A stretch of DNA of 64,000 bases. Origin: Thysanoteuthis rhombus. Lineage: Eukaryota; Mollusca; Cephalopoda; Oegopsida; Thysanoteuthidae. The position numbers were made by a program, and so were the translations under genes. Location: positions 41,282,398 to 41,346,397 of the forward strand of contig OY735222.1 in the NCBI GenBank assembly GCA_963457665.1, read 5' to 3'. Under the pieces are notes generated by a model. The model was not told the DNA's origin. It made no database searches and saw nothing but the letters and a program-made list of their open reading frames with translations. Position 1 is the stretch's first letter; the number at the start of each line of letters is the position of its first letter. This document shows, in pieces, positions 36,261-47,913 of the stretch.

Positions 36261-37380
36261 TAGCCTTTTCCTCTTTCCCAACTTTTTTTCTCTGATGTTT
36301 TATATGCGTGAATATTTTCTTTTTTTGTGCTATCAATAGCTGATTCACTGTCTGAGAGACGGACTCTGATATGGGAACACTCCCACCATCTCATTTTTCC
36401 CACCTCCTCTATACATATCCGAAGGTGCAAGAGACAAACACGCGCATACGGTTGACTTTGAGGCTAGTCATAGTTGCTTAGGTGTCCTTCCCACCACTTT
36501 CTGTCGAGGACTAATCCTTTTCCTACATTTTGCACCCACCTTATAATATTATTCTTGGAAAACTATTTATTTGATCTTTGACAAAGCTTCCGAAGTAAGC
36601 TATATACGGCATTCGTTCCTCTTCTACCTTGCTTCAATTTGAGCGGGAAATAGAATAAAAAATTTGGTTTGCTTATTTCTCCTTGTGAACTTTTGTAAAT
36701 ATTTCTCTGAGTTGAATGAGTGTTCAGATAGTTGCATAAACAACACACCGGAACAAACAAGTCCTCAACTCCGAATCAAAAGAGAACACAATAAGAATAG
36801 AAGGAGAAGCAGTCTGATTTGTTCTCAGAATACTATCAAACAAGGACCAGGTTCTTTCAGCATTTCCCCACAATTTACCAAACTAGTAATGAAGCTTTGA
36901 ATGTTGTCAATTAATTAAGGTGACATAGACTACTTTTAAAAACTTCCTCCTTTCTCACGCCGATGGAATGGAAAAAAACCTTCTGGCCAGGTAACAAACA
37001 CACTCAAGAGTTTCACACATATAAGGCAGTTCACATACCTGCAGCCTTAAACTCAAATGTAATCGAATTCCTTAGACATACTGACAAACACATTCTCTCG
37101 TGGTTAAAAGTCAATTCATCACAACCAATTATTAACACATCATACACAGTAACATCTCAACAGAGACAAACCGGCTGACATCCCAATCTGAATCAGACAA
37201 TTCTAAATCAGTAATTTTTAATAAGAAATACCAGATACTGGACAAACAGCTTTTTGGCGCATATATGGAGACGCCTACTTGTATTCCTGCTCATTTCTGA
37301 AGAAGTTAGCTTGTCTACCAAAACATGTCAAATGGAATAAATAGTTGTTTGTAAGAACAATTTCGGCTATATAAAGTGTC
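36261..37380. other. Unannotated DNA; possible 3' end of an old retroelement
   Basis: A frame at 36963-37178 has no recognisable domain. At 37292-37345 the text ttctgaagaagttagcttg, accaaaacatgtcaaatgga, ataaatagtt resembles the 3' flank I associate with some Penelope/DIRS-like elements. That is a weak impression only. Confidence 0.3.
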
Positions 37381-37384
37381 TTTT

Positions 37385-37484
37385 AATATCTATCTGTCTA
37401 TCTGTCTATCCATCTATATATATTATCCATATATCTATTCATCTATCTATCTATCTATATATATATATATATGTATATGTATAT
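37385..37484. repeat. (TCTA)n/(TA)n microsatellite
   Basis: TCTA/TCTG units change to TA at 37458. Confidence 0.9.
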
Positions 37485-37554
37485 AGCTTTTTTCATTTAA
37501 AAATCGTGTAATTGAAATTCAAGTATATCATTGAAATTCATCGCCAGTAATAAC

Positions 37555-37705
37555 TAAATAAATATATAAGTAAAACCTGCCATTATATTCAATAATTGAA
37601 CAATCGTGGTGTTAAAATTTGAAGTTATGTAAAAAAAAAATCTCCATCGAAGACATATGTATCCAAATGAATTTTATTTATGATGTTACCACGCAGACCT
37701 GTGCG
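37555..37705 (+). mobile_element. Family C, copy 2 (partial)
   Basis: aagtaaaacctgccattata, aattgaacaatcgtggtgtt, ctccatcgaagacatatgta and tttatgatgtta follow family C copy 1 order. It lacks the right-hand half. Confidence 0.55.
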
Positions 37706-38295
37706 ATTGTGATGATATTACAAGCTACTTAGAGAGCAACGTTTGTTGTTAATTATCTTGTTTCTATCCCGAAAACACTGACCCAGTGGTCATCAATTCT
37801 TGAAGACTTTATTTGGAGTTCAAATGTTGATATTTTGCAGCACTGCGCTAATGACAATAAATATATTCTGGTAATTAATTAATTGATTTTATTTTTTTTT
37901 GTCCGTATCTCTTCTGCGCTAATTTGAGGTCACTAGAGATCATATCTGCTGATATATAGCCAAGTTTTTGGTAATACTTTTCACCAAAGATACTGAAATT
38001 TGGCATATGAGTACGTCTTTTCATGGCGAAGGTCAGCAGAGGTCATTTCTAGCTAATTTTTGGCTACTTTGTTTGAGTGCTGATGAAATTCAGCCTGGGG
38101 ATAAATCCCCTCACTGAGGTCACTAAACGTTATTTCTGATTATTTTTTAATTTTCGAGGTTGTTTATTTAGATAATGATTTGTAGCAGCGACCTTTCCCT
38201 TTGGTATTAAAAAAAAACGAAAAAAAAAAACAAAAACAAAAAAAACACACTGCATCAATCCTCGTTGAATAGTTTGTTGAGCTGCACATACTACA

Positions 38296-38600
38296 GTGGG
38301 CGTGTGTTTTGTGCACTTTTTCCTCAAGTTGATCAAGGAAAGTTTTAGACGAGTGACTTGTTGGAAATTTTGTTCCAAATTAAGAAAGAAAAAATCTCTT
38401 AGGAGACCTCTAATGTTGCAAAAGGCCCATGGGGTGATTTGTCAGAGCTCTACGAAATGCCACGTGTGGTATCAGCGTTTTAAATCGGGACAAAAGATCC
38501 ATCGAAGAGGATGTTAAATCGAGACAACAGTTCTCACTGATGAGGGATCGCATTGAAAAAATTCATTTCCGTACAATACAATTTTAAAAGAAAAAACTGA
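38296..38600 (+). pseudogene. Mariner transposase N-terminal relic
   Basis: A plus-strand frame from ~38296 to 38517 reads CSKLRKKKSLRRPLMLQKAH, then HVWYQRFKSGQKIHR, continuing after a frameshift into TVLTDEGSH.KN. This matches the mariner helix-turn-helix N-terminus (CFKLGK.A.ET..ML..AYG......C..W..RFK.G....EDD..). It ends in frameshifts, and no downstream DDE domain is readable to 39 kb. It is a truncated, inactive copy. Confidence 0.65.
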
Positions 38601-38990
38601 TGCTGAATCACGTTGCTGCGAAATCAGTTGACAAATAAAAATAATGCAACAGGATCCATCTTCAGACTGAGATTAAATGAATTACATTGAAAGATTCTTT
38701 TAGAATCATGCTGCACGAACTTTCACTGATTCTTAGCCGTTTGGAAATTTCACAGAGAGTTAGGCGACGATTTCCATGAATCAAAAGGACTCATAAGACT
38801 TTCATTGTTCAACTTGGGGAGAAGAGAGCCAAGTACACAAGACGCACAATCACTCTTACACATGTAGTTCAAAAACTAAACAACCCCGAGGTCATACCTA
38901 TATAACATATCCCAGAGAACTCTGAAACAACTCATTTACACACTGTCTCAGTTTCTCCATGCACAGATCTAGAACAATATATATATATAT

Positions 38991-39260
38991 AATCGGGCTG
39001 CTGAGGTGTCATGTCACATATAACTGTTTTGTTTTTAAAATCCCTGAAACGGTTACATGAAAAACAACTGGTGACTCCAACAAGAGAGAATTTACTCATA
39101 GTACCATAATTGATAAAGTATGTATAAAGCATGAAAAACATTGAAGAAATTACATTGAAAGTTATTGGCGAATAAATGACTGAAGTGACACAAAACAAGT
39201 GGAAAAAATATTTTGATGTATTTAGTGTTTAAAGCTGTAAGGCTTTCAAGACTATATACA
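38991..39260 (+). mobile_element. Family A, copy 4 (most complete)
   Basis: gggctgctgaggtgtcatgt, ttttaaaatccctgaaacgg, ccaacaagagagaatttact, catagtaccataattgataa, gtgtttaaagctgtaaggct. It is bounded on the left by (TA)n (38976-38990) and on the right by tatatacat. It sets the family length at roughly 260 bp. Confidence 0.7.
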
Positions 39261-39397
39261 TTTATTTAGAAATTTATATTTATTACTTACATATGTGTGT
39301 GAGTGTGTATTTATCTATGTGTTTGAATTCATTCATATGTATAGATAGATGTTTAAATATATTTATTAATGTACATATATACATAACATTTTATATA

Positions 39398-39500
39398 TAT
39401 AGACGTTATATTATGTAGAAACTCAATTAAAACTGACCTCCTGTTAATACACAGTGAACATATCATTTCGCCTAGACAGTTTAATTAGAATTAACAATTG
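39398..39500 (+). mobile_element. Foldback family E, copy 1 (left arm only)
   Basis: cgttatattatgtagaaact, gacctcctgttaatacacag, catttcgcctagacag follows the left arm of the copy at 61585-61870. No inverted partner arm is visible, so it is a half element or solo arm. Confidence 0.5.
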
Positions 39501-39814
39501 AAGAAAATGAGTGACGCTGCCTTAAAGCGGCCACCAATCTCTTGCAGGTTTGATTCCTGCAGCTGCCTATCCGTCTATCCCGGTATGATCAGAGAGGGTG
39601 GAAAAAATTAATATCAGGACAGACCTCACTGCACATTCAGCAGCAAACAGAGTACATCCTAAGCTGTGTGATGAGGGTAGAATGAAGTGCGCTCTCCTAA
39701 TCGAAAGAATGGTAACGAACGAAAGCGGAACCTACAGGATGTATTCGACAGCGGTCAGCCCCTCTTTGTATCGATCTAGACATGTTCGAGAGTATGTTTT
39801 CTTTCTGTCGGCCA

Positions 39815-39848
<34 letters not shown>

Positions 39849-40028
39849 TTATCTATTTACGTTCATTTTCCTTCATACCGTTTTACCCTAGTCTATACAA
39901 ATCTATCGGAGCCATTCTACGTTTAAATATTACCATCATTATCTTTCTAGATCTATCGACCACTCTGCATGTGTATATGTGTGTATGTGTTCGTGTATCT
40001 CAGAGTGTATGTGAGCGTATCCATGTCT

Positions 40029-40066
<38 letters not shown>
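39815..40066. repeat. (CTAT)n and (GT)n microsatellites
   Basis: CTAT units at 39815-39858 and TG runs at 39968-40066. The minus-strand His/Thr frame through the latter is an artefact joined to a real-looking exon frame further right. Confidence 0.9.
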
Positions 40067-40067
<1 letters not shown>

Positions 40068-40250
40068 TGAATCTGCGTATCAGTCAGTGAGTGTGCGTGC
40101 TTGTAAAATCGCTGATCGCCGATTGATATCCCAACGCTTTCTGACACCCTACATCGAAATAACAATCGATTAAACAAACAAAAAAAAAGACAAAAAAAAC
40201 AACAAAAAAACAAAAACAAAAAACGACCTCCCCCCCCCCAAAGCACTGAC

Positions 40251-40476
40251 CTTTCGAATGTGATTTCTTTTGGTGCCCCGCCTTTACAGCGCTGACTAAT
40301 CAGTTCCAAACGTTCATCGTCTCTGGTCAGTAACAAATGGCAAACGTGACTTCTCATCAGGCGATTTGCATAGGTCAAAGCATGTTTCATGGGCGAGTGG
40401 TATTTGCATCTGCCGTCGAGCTTCCCTCTCACGTCGAGCGAACTAAGATGATTGCCGTTTGAATTCGCCATTGCAT
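40251..40476 (-). CDS. Candidate coding exon, unknown protein
   Basis: This is the best coding signal in the window. On the minus strand an acceptor (ttgctttatttccgggtgtc then AG, ending 40477) is followed by a fully open 226-bp segment. It ends at a near-perfect donor (GAAAG/GTCAGT, GT at 40250-40249). The 74 codons include MANSNGNHLSSLDVRGKLDG, KYHSPMKHALTYANRL and LLLTRDDERLELISQRC, and have balanced amino acid use unlike the surrounding low-complexity frames. The segment is also much less AT-rich than its flanks. The flanking introns would be phase 1 and phase 2. An ATG in fair context (gatgcaATGG, 40472-40470) could alternatively be the start of a first coding exon. Product unrecognised: mixed helical, with three Cys and several His in the second half, no signal peptide and no membrane segment. 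Beyond the donor the frame runs into poly-C and poly-A tracts, consistent with intron. Confidence 0.55.
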
Positions 40477-40711
40477 CTGACACCCGGAAATAAAGCAACC
40501 TCTTCGAAAAAATCGATGGCGATCAGTATAGACAGAGCTAAATTGAAACAGAGATAGATGGATGTTGAAAGAATAGGATAGATATTAATGAACGGATTGA
40601 CATAGATATTGAAACAAACACTGAGATAGATATGAATGATTGCAGTGCATCGATAGATATATGAACAGACTGAGATGGATACCGACAGATTAGAGCATAC
40701 TTCTATCCATC

Positions 40712-40750
40712 TATTGATCTATATATCTATTCATCTATCTATCTATTTAT
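40712..40750. repeat. (CTAT)n microsatellite
   Basis: Imperfect CTAT/CTATT units. Scattered GATA-type repeats also occur from 40555 to 40680 on the opposite strand sense. Confidence 0.8.
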
Positions 40751-41173
40751 CAACTTTTTATGATTTTTTGCTATATTTCCTTGCAATTATAACCAAAATT
40801 TTAACTTCAAAGATATTATTCACTTTTCACTATACATTTCAAAACATTGTTAAGGGGCCAATGACTGTTGCTAGACATCCAGTTAATCAATCTATCATTC
40901 ATATCCATCTTTGTGTTTTAATATCTATGTCAATATGTTCATTACTATCTATCCCATTCTTTCTATATACATCAGTAAACCAGTTATAAAATGAAATGTT
41001 AGCTAAAGTGAAAGTGAAAGTTAAACAGATCGTGGTACAAATCCTAAAAACTGTCAGCAGCTCAATTTCACACAAATACATTGAATTCTAAATTTATTTT
41101 AGAAATGTCTTAAACCCACGGGGAAAATCTCGGTGACCCACCTACTGTCGACCCTTAAGCTATCAATCTGTCT

Positions 41174-41177
<4 letters not shown>

Positions 41178-41249
<72 letters not shown>

Positions 41250-41285
41250 TATATGGGAAAAAAGAGAGAGAGAGAGGGAGAAACA
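41178..41285. repeat. (TA)n microsatellite followed by a short (GA)n
   Basis: TA run 41178-41243. GA run 41263-41285 after a 20-bp gap. Confidence 0.95.
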
Positions 41286-41625
41286 GAGAAAGTGAGAGTT
41301 GTACTGCAAAAAGTTGGGACCGAGCTGGAGCATGTTGTACATAGGTAATTTTTTTATTAATGTAAAGTAATTTCGAACATGTTTCGAAGCAAACACAACT
41401 TTATATTCAGCAGGGAGGTCTAACACCTTCAATGTTAATAGAGCAGTAGATGGTTATGCATCAGTAAATGAGACATTTCATTATATGTCTACCTTGGTGC
41501 AGTGGGTCAGCTGTAGGTCAAAACTGGTTCTAGTAATGGCTCTCTTGAGAATTGGTTACTTGCTAATATGAATGGGGGTCATCCAGGGGTTAGGTCTCCA
41601 AGTAGTTGCCATGGCATGATTCTGG

Positions 41626-41631
41626 TATATA

Positions 41632-41701
<70 letters not shown>

Positions 41702-41745
41702 TATGTATATATATTTATATATACACACACACATATATATGTATA

Positions 41746-41810
<65 letters not shown>

Positions 41811-41930
41811 GTGTATGTTTGTTTATATGTACATGTTCATAAATATATATATGCTTATATTTGCATGTATATATATGTGTGTGTGTGTGGCGGTGTCTGA
41901 GTGTGTATACCTTTACATATACAAATGTAT
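41626..41930. repeat. Large (TA)n compound array with CA/TG islands
   Basis: TA with ACAT/ATGT variants, a small CA block at 41722-41731, then TG-rich text to 41890. No coding. Confidence 0.9.
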
Positions 41931-41974
41931 TGATATAAGGAAAAGCAGGTGAAGATATAGACTGGTTGTCAGGA

Positions 41975-42200
41975 TGGATAGACAGACAGACATACATACA
42001 CATACAGGCACACAGACTGACGCACACACACATATATATTGTAAAGCTCTATAGGCTATATATACATGTAAATATATATATAGAGAAAGACAGATGGATA
42101 GATAGATAGAACGATAGAAAGCTCTTGCAAACTAAGATATATATCGGTATTGATATAGTTTGGCTGATTTCAAAAGAGAGAAAGATGAATCACGGATACT

Positions 42201-42285
<85 letters not shown>
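41975..42285. repeat. GACA/CA/TA/GATA/GA mixed simple repeats
   Basis: gacagacagacat, CA runs at 41998-42030, GATA at 42096-42110, then (TA)n 42201-42254 and (GA)n to 42281. Confidence 0.85.
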
Positions 42286-42821
42286 GACAGATTTTTCTGA
42301 TAATTTATTATTTGATGATTTAGACTAATTTTTCGAATATATTTCAAATTCCTGATCATGCATTTTGCATCAGTAAATCGTTAGATCGAATTCGAACAAT
42401 TTGGAAATATATATGAACATTAAAGGGTCCTGAGAATGATTGACATAAAACGCATTTCTTGTCCATCAAAACAAGGCGGGGCCTTAATTATTCAATCTGA
42501 AAGTTTCATAATTATAAAAAGAAAACAAAAAACAAAAAAAAATACAATCCAACGACGTCCCAGGAACACATTCCTTCAATTCCTATCAAACCGACGACCT
42601 TTGGATCGAGCTCCTATCCGTACAACTCCGCTGGACCTTTGGATTCTAACCATTGTTTCTAAGAGTGGTGTCGTCCTTGGATCAGCTTGCGTCACAATTA
42701 AAAAATCAATTGCTCAGGCTGGAGGGTTATGTTGCACAGAAGCCCTTATAGTCTTACCTCGGTAGAAATCCCTCCCAACAATCTTCCCTTTCAAAGCCAA
42801 GCCATTCATACATGACATTCA

Positions 42822-42831
42822 ACACACGCGC

Positions 42832-42902
<71 letters not shown>
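42822..42902. repeat. (CA)n(TA)n microsatellite
   Basis: About 35 CA units end in TATATA and directly abut family A copy 5. Confidence 0.95.
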
Positions 42903-43183
42903 GTTTAGAAAGCTTTACAGCTTTAAACGCTAAACATTGAAAAACTTTTTCAAGAGATTTTTATTACACTTCAGTCATCCATTTGCAAATATCTGTCAAT
43001 GCAATTCATGTAACTTTCTCCAGTGTTTATTTTTTCTACCTATTTACCTCATATTTGGCCAACATGTTACAATGTATAAATTGTCTCTTGTTGGGGTCAT
43101 AAGTTGTTTACAATGTAATTGTTTCAGGGGTTAAAAAAAAAAAACCCAACAGATATGGTAATGCTAAGATGGCACCCCTGCAG
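42901..43183 (-). mobile_element. Family A, copy 5
   Basis: agaaagctttacagctttaa at the array-facing end, then gtcaatgcaattcatgtaac, catgttacaatgtataaatt, gtctcttgttggggtcataa, and gatggcacccctgcag at the far end. This confirms the family A boundary seen at 38991. Confidence 0.7.
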
Positions 43184-43189
43184 TGTTGA

Positions 43190-43740
43190 AAAAACATTCC
43201 TCCTTTCTTAATAAGAAGTTCATGACATACGTATACTTTGTAATTTTATATAATATTTTATGTTTATTGTATATTGATATCATTTTGTCCTAGGTATCTA
43301 TTTTTTAAACACTTTTATATATATATATATATATAAAGCAGACCAAAATAACTGGACAGATTTAAGCAAATGTAGATTGATAGATTCGGAAATACAGAGA
43401 TAACCAACAAGATAGCTCAAAATGAATCAACTGAGATGAAAAAAAAAGATAGATAGATAAGAGTAGACGATTGATAGGAGGAAAAAAAGCTGAACAAGTT
43501 GGTTAGCTAGCTTGATATGAACTGACTCGCATCTGCAGATAGATTCCACAAGACTGAAAGAGATACGTATGTATGAATGGATAAAGATGAATTGATTCGT
43601 GGTTTGGACATTTAATTGGAAATTCAGACATCTCTTAAATTTGTATGATTAATTAAAATACTTCTCAGCCGGCCTTAATTAATTGTTGTCGCTTCTCTGA
43701 ATGTGTTTCTCACCTGTCTGCTTATGTACTGGTCTACAAG
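43190..43740. other. Unannotated AT-rich DNA
   Basis: Contains a short (TA)n at 43318-43334 and (GATA)-like text at 43449-43460. No gene. Confidence 0.45.
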
Positions 43741-43749
43741 ACGTGAAGC

Positions 43750-44012
43750 AATCACCGTGGCCAAGTGGTTCAGTTCTCGCCTCCAGTTTGATAGGCCAAT
43801 TTCCTGCTGAGACATACCAATGACTTTGAAAATGGTTCTGAATACCTCTATGCTGAGAGCTCAGCACAAGGATTAGTGAGTGAGTTACTTTCCTCTCGAG
43901 GATAAGGGGTTACGGCCAGATCATGTAGGAAGCACCAATTCTCGTGATATCAGCGGAGTTGAGCAACGTTGATCTTGGTCAGTACCAAGACGGGAGACTC
44001 CCTCAATAGTAG
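43750..44012 (+). mobile_element. Composite SINE: tRNA-like head, linker, 5S-like module (copy 2)
   Basis: The head ccgtggccaagtggttcagt (43757-43776) has a good A-box form (tggccaagtgg). The linker (ctttgaaaatggttctgaat, gctgagagctcag) matches 31230-31290. 43911-44004 is 5S-like: ggttacggcca, ctcgtgatatcagcggagtt, gagcaacgttgatcttggtc, agtaccaagacgggagact. Two copies with the same module order show one composite family, not chance neighbours. Confidence 0.75.
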
Positions 44013-44099
44013 AGGCCTTTCAAAAAATTGATGATAACAATGACTTTTGTCTGAAAGACAGCCTGTATCAGCGTTGGATATCGGAAAAAGTTAGACAAT

Positions 44100-44400
44100 A
44101 TATATATATATATATATATATATTGTGTCATCTGTCAGCTGTTTCGATGTATTACATCTCTTCGGTGTGGCTATAGACTTTATTCCATCCAGTACCGTGA
44201 GGCAGAATTGAAACCCTCACATCGGACCCGGAGTCTGATATCCTACGGGACTGGGTGGTCAGTAAGGCTGAATTTAAGCGATATATTCATTTACGCGGAA
44301 ACTCCTCATCCACCAGAGTTCTCTATTCCTTTAGAAGAGCATTGCATAAGCTTACAATGGATGAGTTACCGCACTTAAAGAGTGCTCAACCCTGAATAGA
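44100..44400. other. Unclassified repeat-like stretch after (TA)n
   Basis: After a (TA)n run (44099-44123) comes gtgtcatctgtcagctgttt followed by ctctattcctttag-type text of higher GC. From memory, similar text (tgtcatc.gtcagctgtttcg) recurs in cephalopod genomes next to TA arrays. No second copy lies in this window. Confidence 0.35.
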
Positions 44401-44409
44401 GGAGGAGCA

Positions 44410-44795
44410 TATATAAATTGCGTTATACCATAAAGAAACTCATTTGGAATGGTCACCCGTCATTACTGGGTAATTGTACCATTAACCCTAGACAACGTAA
44501 GTAGAAAAAACTATTAAAGAAATTGGGCTACTGCGGGAATACAACATCTGTCCGAAAGGGTAGCTGCTTTAACATAGCGTTTCTCCCACCATTGAGCTAA
44601 ACAACAGCTTGTTATGCAAAAGGCCAAAACAACTTCCCGTCTTGTTTATTCACGGTTTATATCTGCATTATATATTTCTTCCAATACGACGATTATGTTA
44701 TCAAGTTATTATATTATCATTTCAAATAAGAGTTTATACATAATATAACGCAATTTAAAATCATTTGGTCGGATCATATATACACATTTCTTGAT
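44410..44795. mobile_element. Foldback family E, copy 2
   Basis: The left arm aaattgcgttataccataaa, gaaactcatttggaatggtc pairs with the reverse complement of 44705-44760 (caaataagagtttatacata, atataacgcaattt). The internal part (44500-44690) is longer than in other copies and includes gggctactgcgggaa. The right outer flank tttggtcggatcatatatac matches 61838-61860. Confidence 0.6.
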
Positions 44796-44799
44796 AACA

Positions 44800-45980
44800 T
44801 ATGTATAATCATTTTAATACTGATTATCGCAATAAATTTGTTCAACGAGTTCGATTTCCAAATGGTATTGTGACAAAATGATTATTCAGAATGTTTTCAG
44901 TTTCACTATCGTTATTTAATCCTTAGTTGCTATCTCGCATCCTTTGTTTTTCCAGTTTCATTAATTTTCATATCTCCAACTCATTATTTGTTGGTTTTAT
45001 TCTAGTTATTTGAATTTTGTATTTGTTTCTTTTTTCTTATACCAGTTTTTAGGGTGATAAAATCTATTGTGGTGTTTTTCAAAGTGTTATTGTTTAAATT
45101 TTTTCAAATTGAATTATTCTTTTTTATGTAGGGTGTATGACGGCTTGTGAGAAATTAAGATTTGATTACCAAGCATTTACATTTGTTAATTGATTTTTCA
45201 ACTTGCATAAAAATGCAGACGCATATGGTAAATACTATCACTGTCATTTCCACATTGCATTGGATTGGTCAAAGAATTGTCCTATGTTTAGGAATCTAAT
45301 AAAGATAGAAGCCTGTGGTTTTCACCATTTGATACAATGTGTTTCAAACATTCACTTACTCCTTAAAACGACACGTAATTTTTTAAAACATTTTAATGAA
45401 ATACATATTTCTATTCATCTTATTAGTTTATGAGCTCAGCCCGACCTCCTTGTCTCTTTTTCTGAATCTGGATAACTCGGGAACTTATGAACATACAAAG
45501 AACAGTGTTTGATCAATTGATAGCCATTATTTCAATAATTATTACGTACATGTCAAATGTTGTGGTTTTTGGTAGATACGATAATATGGTGTTTTTCCGA
45601 GATCAGTCATGTTTTGTAATTTTTGCTTACATGGATGTAGACCATGGTACTATACAGAATACAAACAATGTCAATTGATCATCCGTATAAGCAACAATTA
45701 CCACATTTGAAATGTTTTGAGGTAAAAATAAAGAATTTTGAATATATGTTTCCAATCGGTAGAGTACAAGGGATAAGTTTAAAAAAACAAAAACAAAAAA
45801 AACAAAAAACAGCGAATATTTTATTTTCATTGTGTAAGCGAGGGAGCATCACATCCTTACTTTCAGTGATCATATCCTTACCTTGTATTAATCTGATGCT
45901 GATGTGAATAGACATTGAAATATGAATAAGAAAAAAATACTCACCACGTTTCAGTAGCTCCACTATTGATTTTCGACATG
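44800..45980. other. Unannotated AT-rich DNA
   Basis: Very AT-rich. Frames at 45203-45433 and 45487-45678 show no domain. Confidence 0.45.
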
Positions 45981-46009
45981 TTGTTTGGATTATCTTCATC
46001 TTATATATA

Positions 46010-46011
46010 TA

Positions 46012-46042
<31 letters not shown>

Positions 46043-46057
46043 TCAAACACACACGCT

Positions 46058-46092
<35 letters not shown>

Positions 46093-46365
46093 CGATTAGA
46101 TACGCACATTTTGTCTAGACAAAACATATGTATTCAATCGATATATTGTCTCCACTTTACTTTTGGATCAAATATTTTGCAGAATGATATGTACGAATCG
46201 TGGCAAATCTTCCAACCACACACACACATATATATATATATATCTATAGGTATACATATATACATGTATATACGTAATTGTATATACATATACATACACA
46301 TGTATATACATTCATGTATATATATACGTGCACGTATGTGTGTGTGTGCAAGCGTGCGTTTTGAT
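46010..46365. repeat. CA/TA/TG simple-repeat cluster
   Basis: CA runs at 46013-46039 and 46056-46079, TA at 46079-46091, CA/TA at 46217-46243, then mixed TA/CA/TG to 46350. Confidence 0.9.
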
Positions 46366-46469
46366 ACTGCATACGTGTTCCTTCCCATCCATGCAATACC
46401 CGATGTCTCTTCTTATGAGATCTTTGAACTGTCTCCTATTTGACCTATGAACTGAATCTGTGGCTTTCA

Positions 46470-47040
46470 ACTGAATCAGGTGAAATTTCACAAGCACTCC
46501 CATTCCAAAACATGGCAGTCTCACCACCACTTTCAATAACTGAACAACTGTAGCCTCAAAATCCAAGATCATGTGAGATAAATTCCATCGAAGAATAAAT
46601 ACGGTCAGAATAAATTCTACTTATGACATCACTAGTGTTTTCCACTGGAAAATCATCCAAAGTACAGAGAAAAAAACAAAAAACAAAAACAAAAACATGT
46701 AGAATCATCTACAAACATGTTGATTCTCAGAAAATCTTTATGTCCAAAAATTTGAAAGAAATGTATTTGGGAAGGTATATTGTGGAATATTAATGCGAAC
46801 TTTCAAGTCTGTAGACAAAACGGCATAGCCAGGGGTGCAAGAACACATAAACAAATAAACCCGTCCGAATAATGCCTGAAATAGGGGAAAAAATTTTTTT
46901 TCGAAAAATTAAAGAAAAAACAAGACATAGCCAAATGGAGTACTAATGTAGGATTTCAAGTTGGTAGAAGAACGGTATGGAACGCTGGGAGAAACAAACA
47001 AGCAGACACGCTCTTATAAAAAAGATAGAATTCTCCGCCA
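46470..47040 (+). mobile_element. Family C, copy 3, with a second partial end
   Basis: gaacaactgtagcctcaaaa, ccatcgaagaataaatacgg, ttatgacatcactagtgttt, tccactgga, then cggcatagccaggggtgcaa and gaacacataaacaaataaac. A second, more diverged end block (caagttggtagaagaacggt, gggagaaacaaacaagcag) follows at 46955-47020. This suggests two nested or tandem insertions. Confidence 0.6.
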
Positions 47041-47044
47041 TCTT

Positions 47045-47750
47045 TGATAGCTACGCCAGACTAAGCAAAGCTCAGCAAATGGTTGGAGAGTATGATATAG
47101 ATATATATTATATTCATAAAGATGGAATAAAATCTTCCGTGTCTATTGGCTAAATTTCGTAGGTATGCAAGACTTGTCAATTTGGCTCAACCAGTAAGAG
47201 GGCCAACTAACAATCACTCAGTCGTGGTAGGTAAATGTTACTTTTATTGATGTAAATAGTGTCTAGAATTAAATAAGACCTTGCGTATTTCTGACAAATT
47301 TTCTTAAATAAGTAAGTCGAATCGATTCATCTCGGTCACTAATTGTACCGACTACCAATCAGTTGGTTTTGATTTCTAATCAGGGTGAACGTTTTGGTTT
47401 ATTCCCCTAAATATTGTGCAATTGTCCTCGTTGCTTAGGTTCGTTTTACGATAGAGAAATCAAGTCAGCTCCAGACATGGACTGAGGGCTTTCACCAGGG
47501 TCAGTTTGATGTCGGCTGGGAGGCATGCCTAAATTACTGGTCCAAAAAAGGGGTGGGCGAAGAAGAACCAGGTTAAGAGAGAGTGTGAAAGAGAAGTTAA
47601 CATAGATGATTTGAAACTATCATTGTAACTGAAGGCTATTTGAAAAGTTAACTATATCCTATTTGAAGAGCTAAAACCATCTGGAAAGTCTATGCCCGGT
47701 GGACGTTTTTTTTCAAAAGATCCGTATCTAAGAGAAAATCAATAAACGGT
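47045..47750. other. Unannotated DNA
   Basis: 47440-47600 is less AT-rich, but neither strand gives a supported frame. Confidence 0.4.
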
Positions 47751-47753
47751 ATG

Positions 47754-47759
47754 TTTATT
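47754..47759 (-). terminator. Candidate polyadenylation signal AATAAA
   Basis: The minus strand reads ttatttaaataaacata, with AATAAA at 47759-47754. This is 41 bases downstream of the TGA stop of the candidate terminal exon. No strong GU-rich downstream element is obvious, so the support comes mainly from its position. Confidence 0.3.
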
Positions 47760-47800
47760 TAAATAACCACAGACTTCCCAGAGCCAACGCAGCTTTCTCG

Positions 47801-47913
47801 TCAAATGTCGTCAGCATCCTCAAAGATGAAAGAGAATCCGTCCATCCTATAACCTCCGTCGTGTCCATGTCCTGATAGTAAGGATGGAGCCATGCCAAAA
47901 GGGTGTGCGTCGC
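47801..47913 (-). CDS. Candidate 3'-terminal coding exon, unknown protein
   Basis: A minus-strand acceptor (cctgcatttgtgtcgtgtAG, ending 47914) is followed by 36 codons and a TGA at 47803-47801. The encoded C-terminus runs DAHPFGMAPSLLSGHGHDGG and then MDGFSFIFEDADDI. It is Gly/His-rich with an aromatic-acidic end, and looks like conserved protein rather than random sequence. An AATAAA lies 41 bases beyond the stop. The upstream intron would be phase 1. Upstream exons would lie above 48 kb, where an RTE fragment begins at 48045, so none could be identified. The product is not recognised. Alternative: a chance open frame, since 113 bp is short. Confidence 0.35.

Noticed and set aside
39953-40498. 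181-residue minus-strand open frame taken as one gene
   Set aside because: Only the first ~75 residues look coding. After the donor at 40250 it runs through poly-C, poly-A and (CA)n, giving Gly/Phe and His/Thr runs. The splice-bounded part is called as an exon instead.
42436-42765. 110-residue plus-strand frame, considered as a gene
   Set aside because: No domain, splice or promoter support. The first part is poly-Lys from an A-rich run.
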